NCBI RefSeq assembly: GCF_002356355.1
Contig: NZ_AP018052.1
Span: 1,736,001 to 1,800,000, forward strand
Source: Thiohalobacter thiocyanaticus
Lineage (GTDB): Bacteria; Pseudomonadota; Gammaproteobacteria; Thiohalobacterales; Thiohalobacteraceae
DNA: 64,000 nt
Direction: 5' to 3'
Numbering within the stretch: the stretch's first letter is position 1; every line of letters begins with the position of its first letter. The notes beneath the pieces are model-generated. The model ran no database searches and was not told the DNA's origin. It saw only the letters and a program-made list of their open reading frames with translations. Positions 63,311-64,000 of the stretch are shown here, one piece after another. Position numbers and translations under genes: made by a program.

Positions 63311-64000
63311 ATGGCCGGACGCATCGAGACATTGAAACAGCAGATCGACGAACGCTTCGGCGATCGGCTGGAGTCATCCATCCTCGATCTGGATGAATTG
63401 ACGCTGGAGGTCGCCCCCGGAGACCTGCTCGAGGTCTGCGCCGCGCTGCGCGACGAGGCGGACTTGCGGTTTGAGCAGCTGATCGACGTCTGCGGCGTGG
63501 ACTATCTCGGCTATGGCGATGCCGAGTGGGAGACCCGCGAGGCAAGCGGCCACGGCTTCAGCCGTGGCGTCGATGCCTCCACCGCCGGACGGCTGGCCTT
63601 CCTGCACCAGGAACTGTCGGTCGACACCGTCGAGGATTCGGGGGGGCGGCGCTTCGCCGCCGTCTACCAACTGCTGTCGGTGAGCAAGAATCAGCGCCTG
63701 CGCATCCGCTGCTTCGCCCCCGACGACGGCCTGCCGGTGATCCCGTCCGTGATCGACATCTGGAGCAGCGCCAACTGGTTCGAGCGCGAGGCCTTCGATC
63801 TGTACGGCATCATTTTCGAGGGCCACCCGGACCTGCGCCGGATCCTCACCGACTACGGCTTCATCGGTCATCCCTTCCGCAAGGATTTCCCGCTCAGCGG
63901 CAACGTCGAGGTGCGCTACGACGCCGAGAAGCAGCGGGTGGTCTACGAGCCGGTCAGCATCGAACCGCGGGTGCTGGTACCGAAGGTGATCCGTACAGAG
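63311..64000 (+). CDS. nuoC: NADH-quinone oxidoreductase subunit C, 3' end outside the window
   Basis: 230 codons of the 30-kDa subunit from [12 protein letters not shown]. The family signature [40 protein letters not shown] is present. It is not fused to NuoD here. The reading frame is still open at the window edge; the C-terminal [11 protein letters not shown] is near the usual end, so only a few residues are missing. It starts 25 bases after nuoB. Confidence 0.95.
   Translation, partial: MAGRIETLKQQIDERFGDRLESSILDLDELTLEVAPGDLLEVCAALRDEADLRFEQLIDVCGVDYLGYGDAEWETREASGHGFSRGVDASTAGRLAFLHQELSVDTVEDSGGRRFAAVYQLLSVSKNQRLRIRCFAPDDGLPVIPSVIDIWSSANWFEREAFDLYGIIFEGHPDLRRILTDYGFIGHPFRKDFPLSGNVEVRYDAEKQRVVYEPVSIEPRVLVPKVIRTE

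Overview
The window is a GC-rich chromosome segment from a gammaproteobacterium, most likely a chemolithotrophic sulfur oxidiser related to Chromatiales/Ectothiorhodospiraceae. The evidence is an aprM-aprB-aprA operon (APS reductase with the AprM membrane anchor), a monomeric NADP-isocitrate dehydrogenase, and canonical gammaproteobacterial gene order in the right half (smpB-ssrA, ratA-ratB, bamE/fur/recN, nadK/hrcA-grpE-dnaK-dnaJ, dapB-carA-carB-greA, yhbY/rlmE-ftsH-folP-glmM-tpiA-secG-tRNA-Leu-nuoABC). The species is inference; the pathways are read from the sequence.

Region 1 (1-11.6 kb) is a metal and redox stress neighbourhood. It holds a truncated cytochrome P460 gene divergent from a MarR regulator with a Cys4 tail, a ZIP transporter, a Prx6-type peroxiredoxin, a DUF2202 ferritin-like protein, a DUF2892 membrane protein, two CaCA-type cation exchangers, monomeric isocitrate dehydrogenase, a PAS-GAF-GGDEF protein and exonuclease I. 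Region 2 (12.1-16.7 kb) is aprMBA, then two strong hairpins, a 130-aa protein of unknown function, a SlyD-like FKBP and a 53-aa small gene on the opposite strand.

Region 3 (about 16.87-35.47 kb) is an integrated genomic island. A P4-type tyrosine integrase starts next to the tmRNA gene (ssrA). A degraded copy of the tmRNA 3' end with its own terminator sits at the far left end, and TGCCCCC repeats lie inside both ends. The leftward module (two unknown proteins, AlpA regulator, toprim primase, DUF3987 helicase-like protein, a frameshifted Cys-rich protein, a Zn-ribbon protein and a HEPN-like protein) resembles a phage-satellite or PICI-like replication module. The rightward module is a tightly coupled four-gene operon: an SNF2-like helicase with a degenerate PLD-like N-terminus, a DUF4391 protein, a type III Mod methyltransferase and a type III Res nuclease. 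A ribbon-helix-helix protein precedes it. This is the best candidate in the window for an incompletely described defence system.

Region 4 (35.4-64 kb) is housekeeping: trans-translation, an NSS transporter, RatA/RatB, BamE, Fur, RecN (frameshifted near its end), NAD kinase, the heat-shock cluster with a CIRCE operator, lysine and carbamoyl-phosphate biosynthesis, transcript cleavage factor GreA, rRNA methylation, FtsH, folate and cell-wall precursor enzymes, SecG, tRNA-Leu(GAG) and the start of the complex I operon. Its intergenic gaps are populated by at least four families of palindromic repeat elements; one nested pair between carA and carB supplies the last codons of carA.
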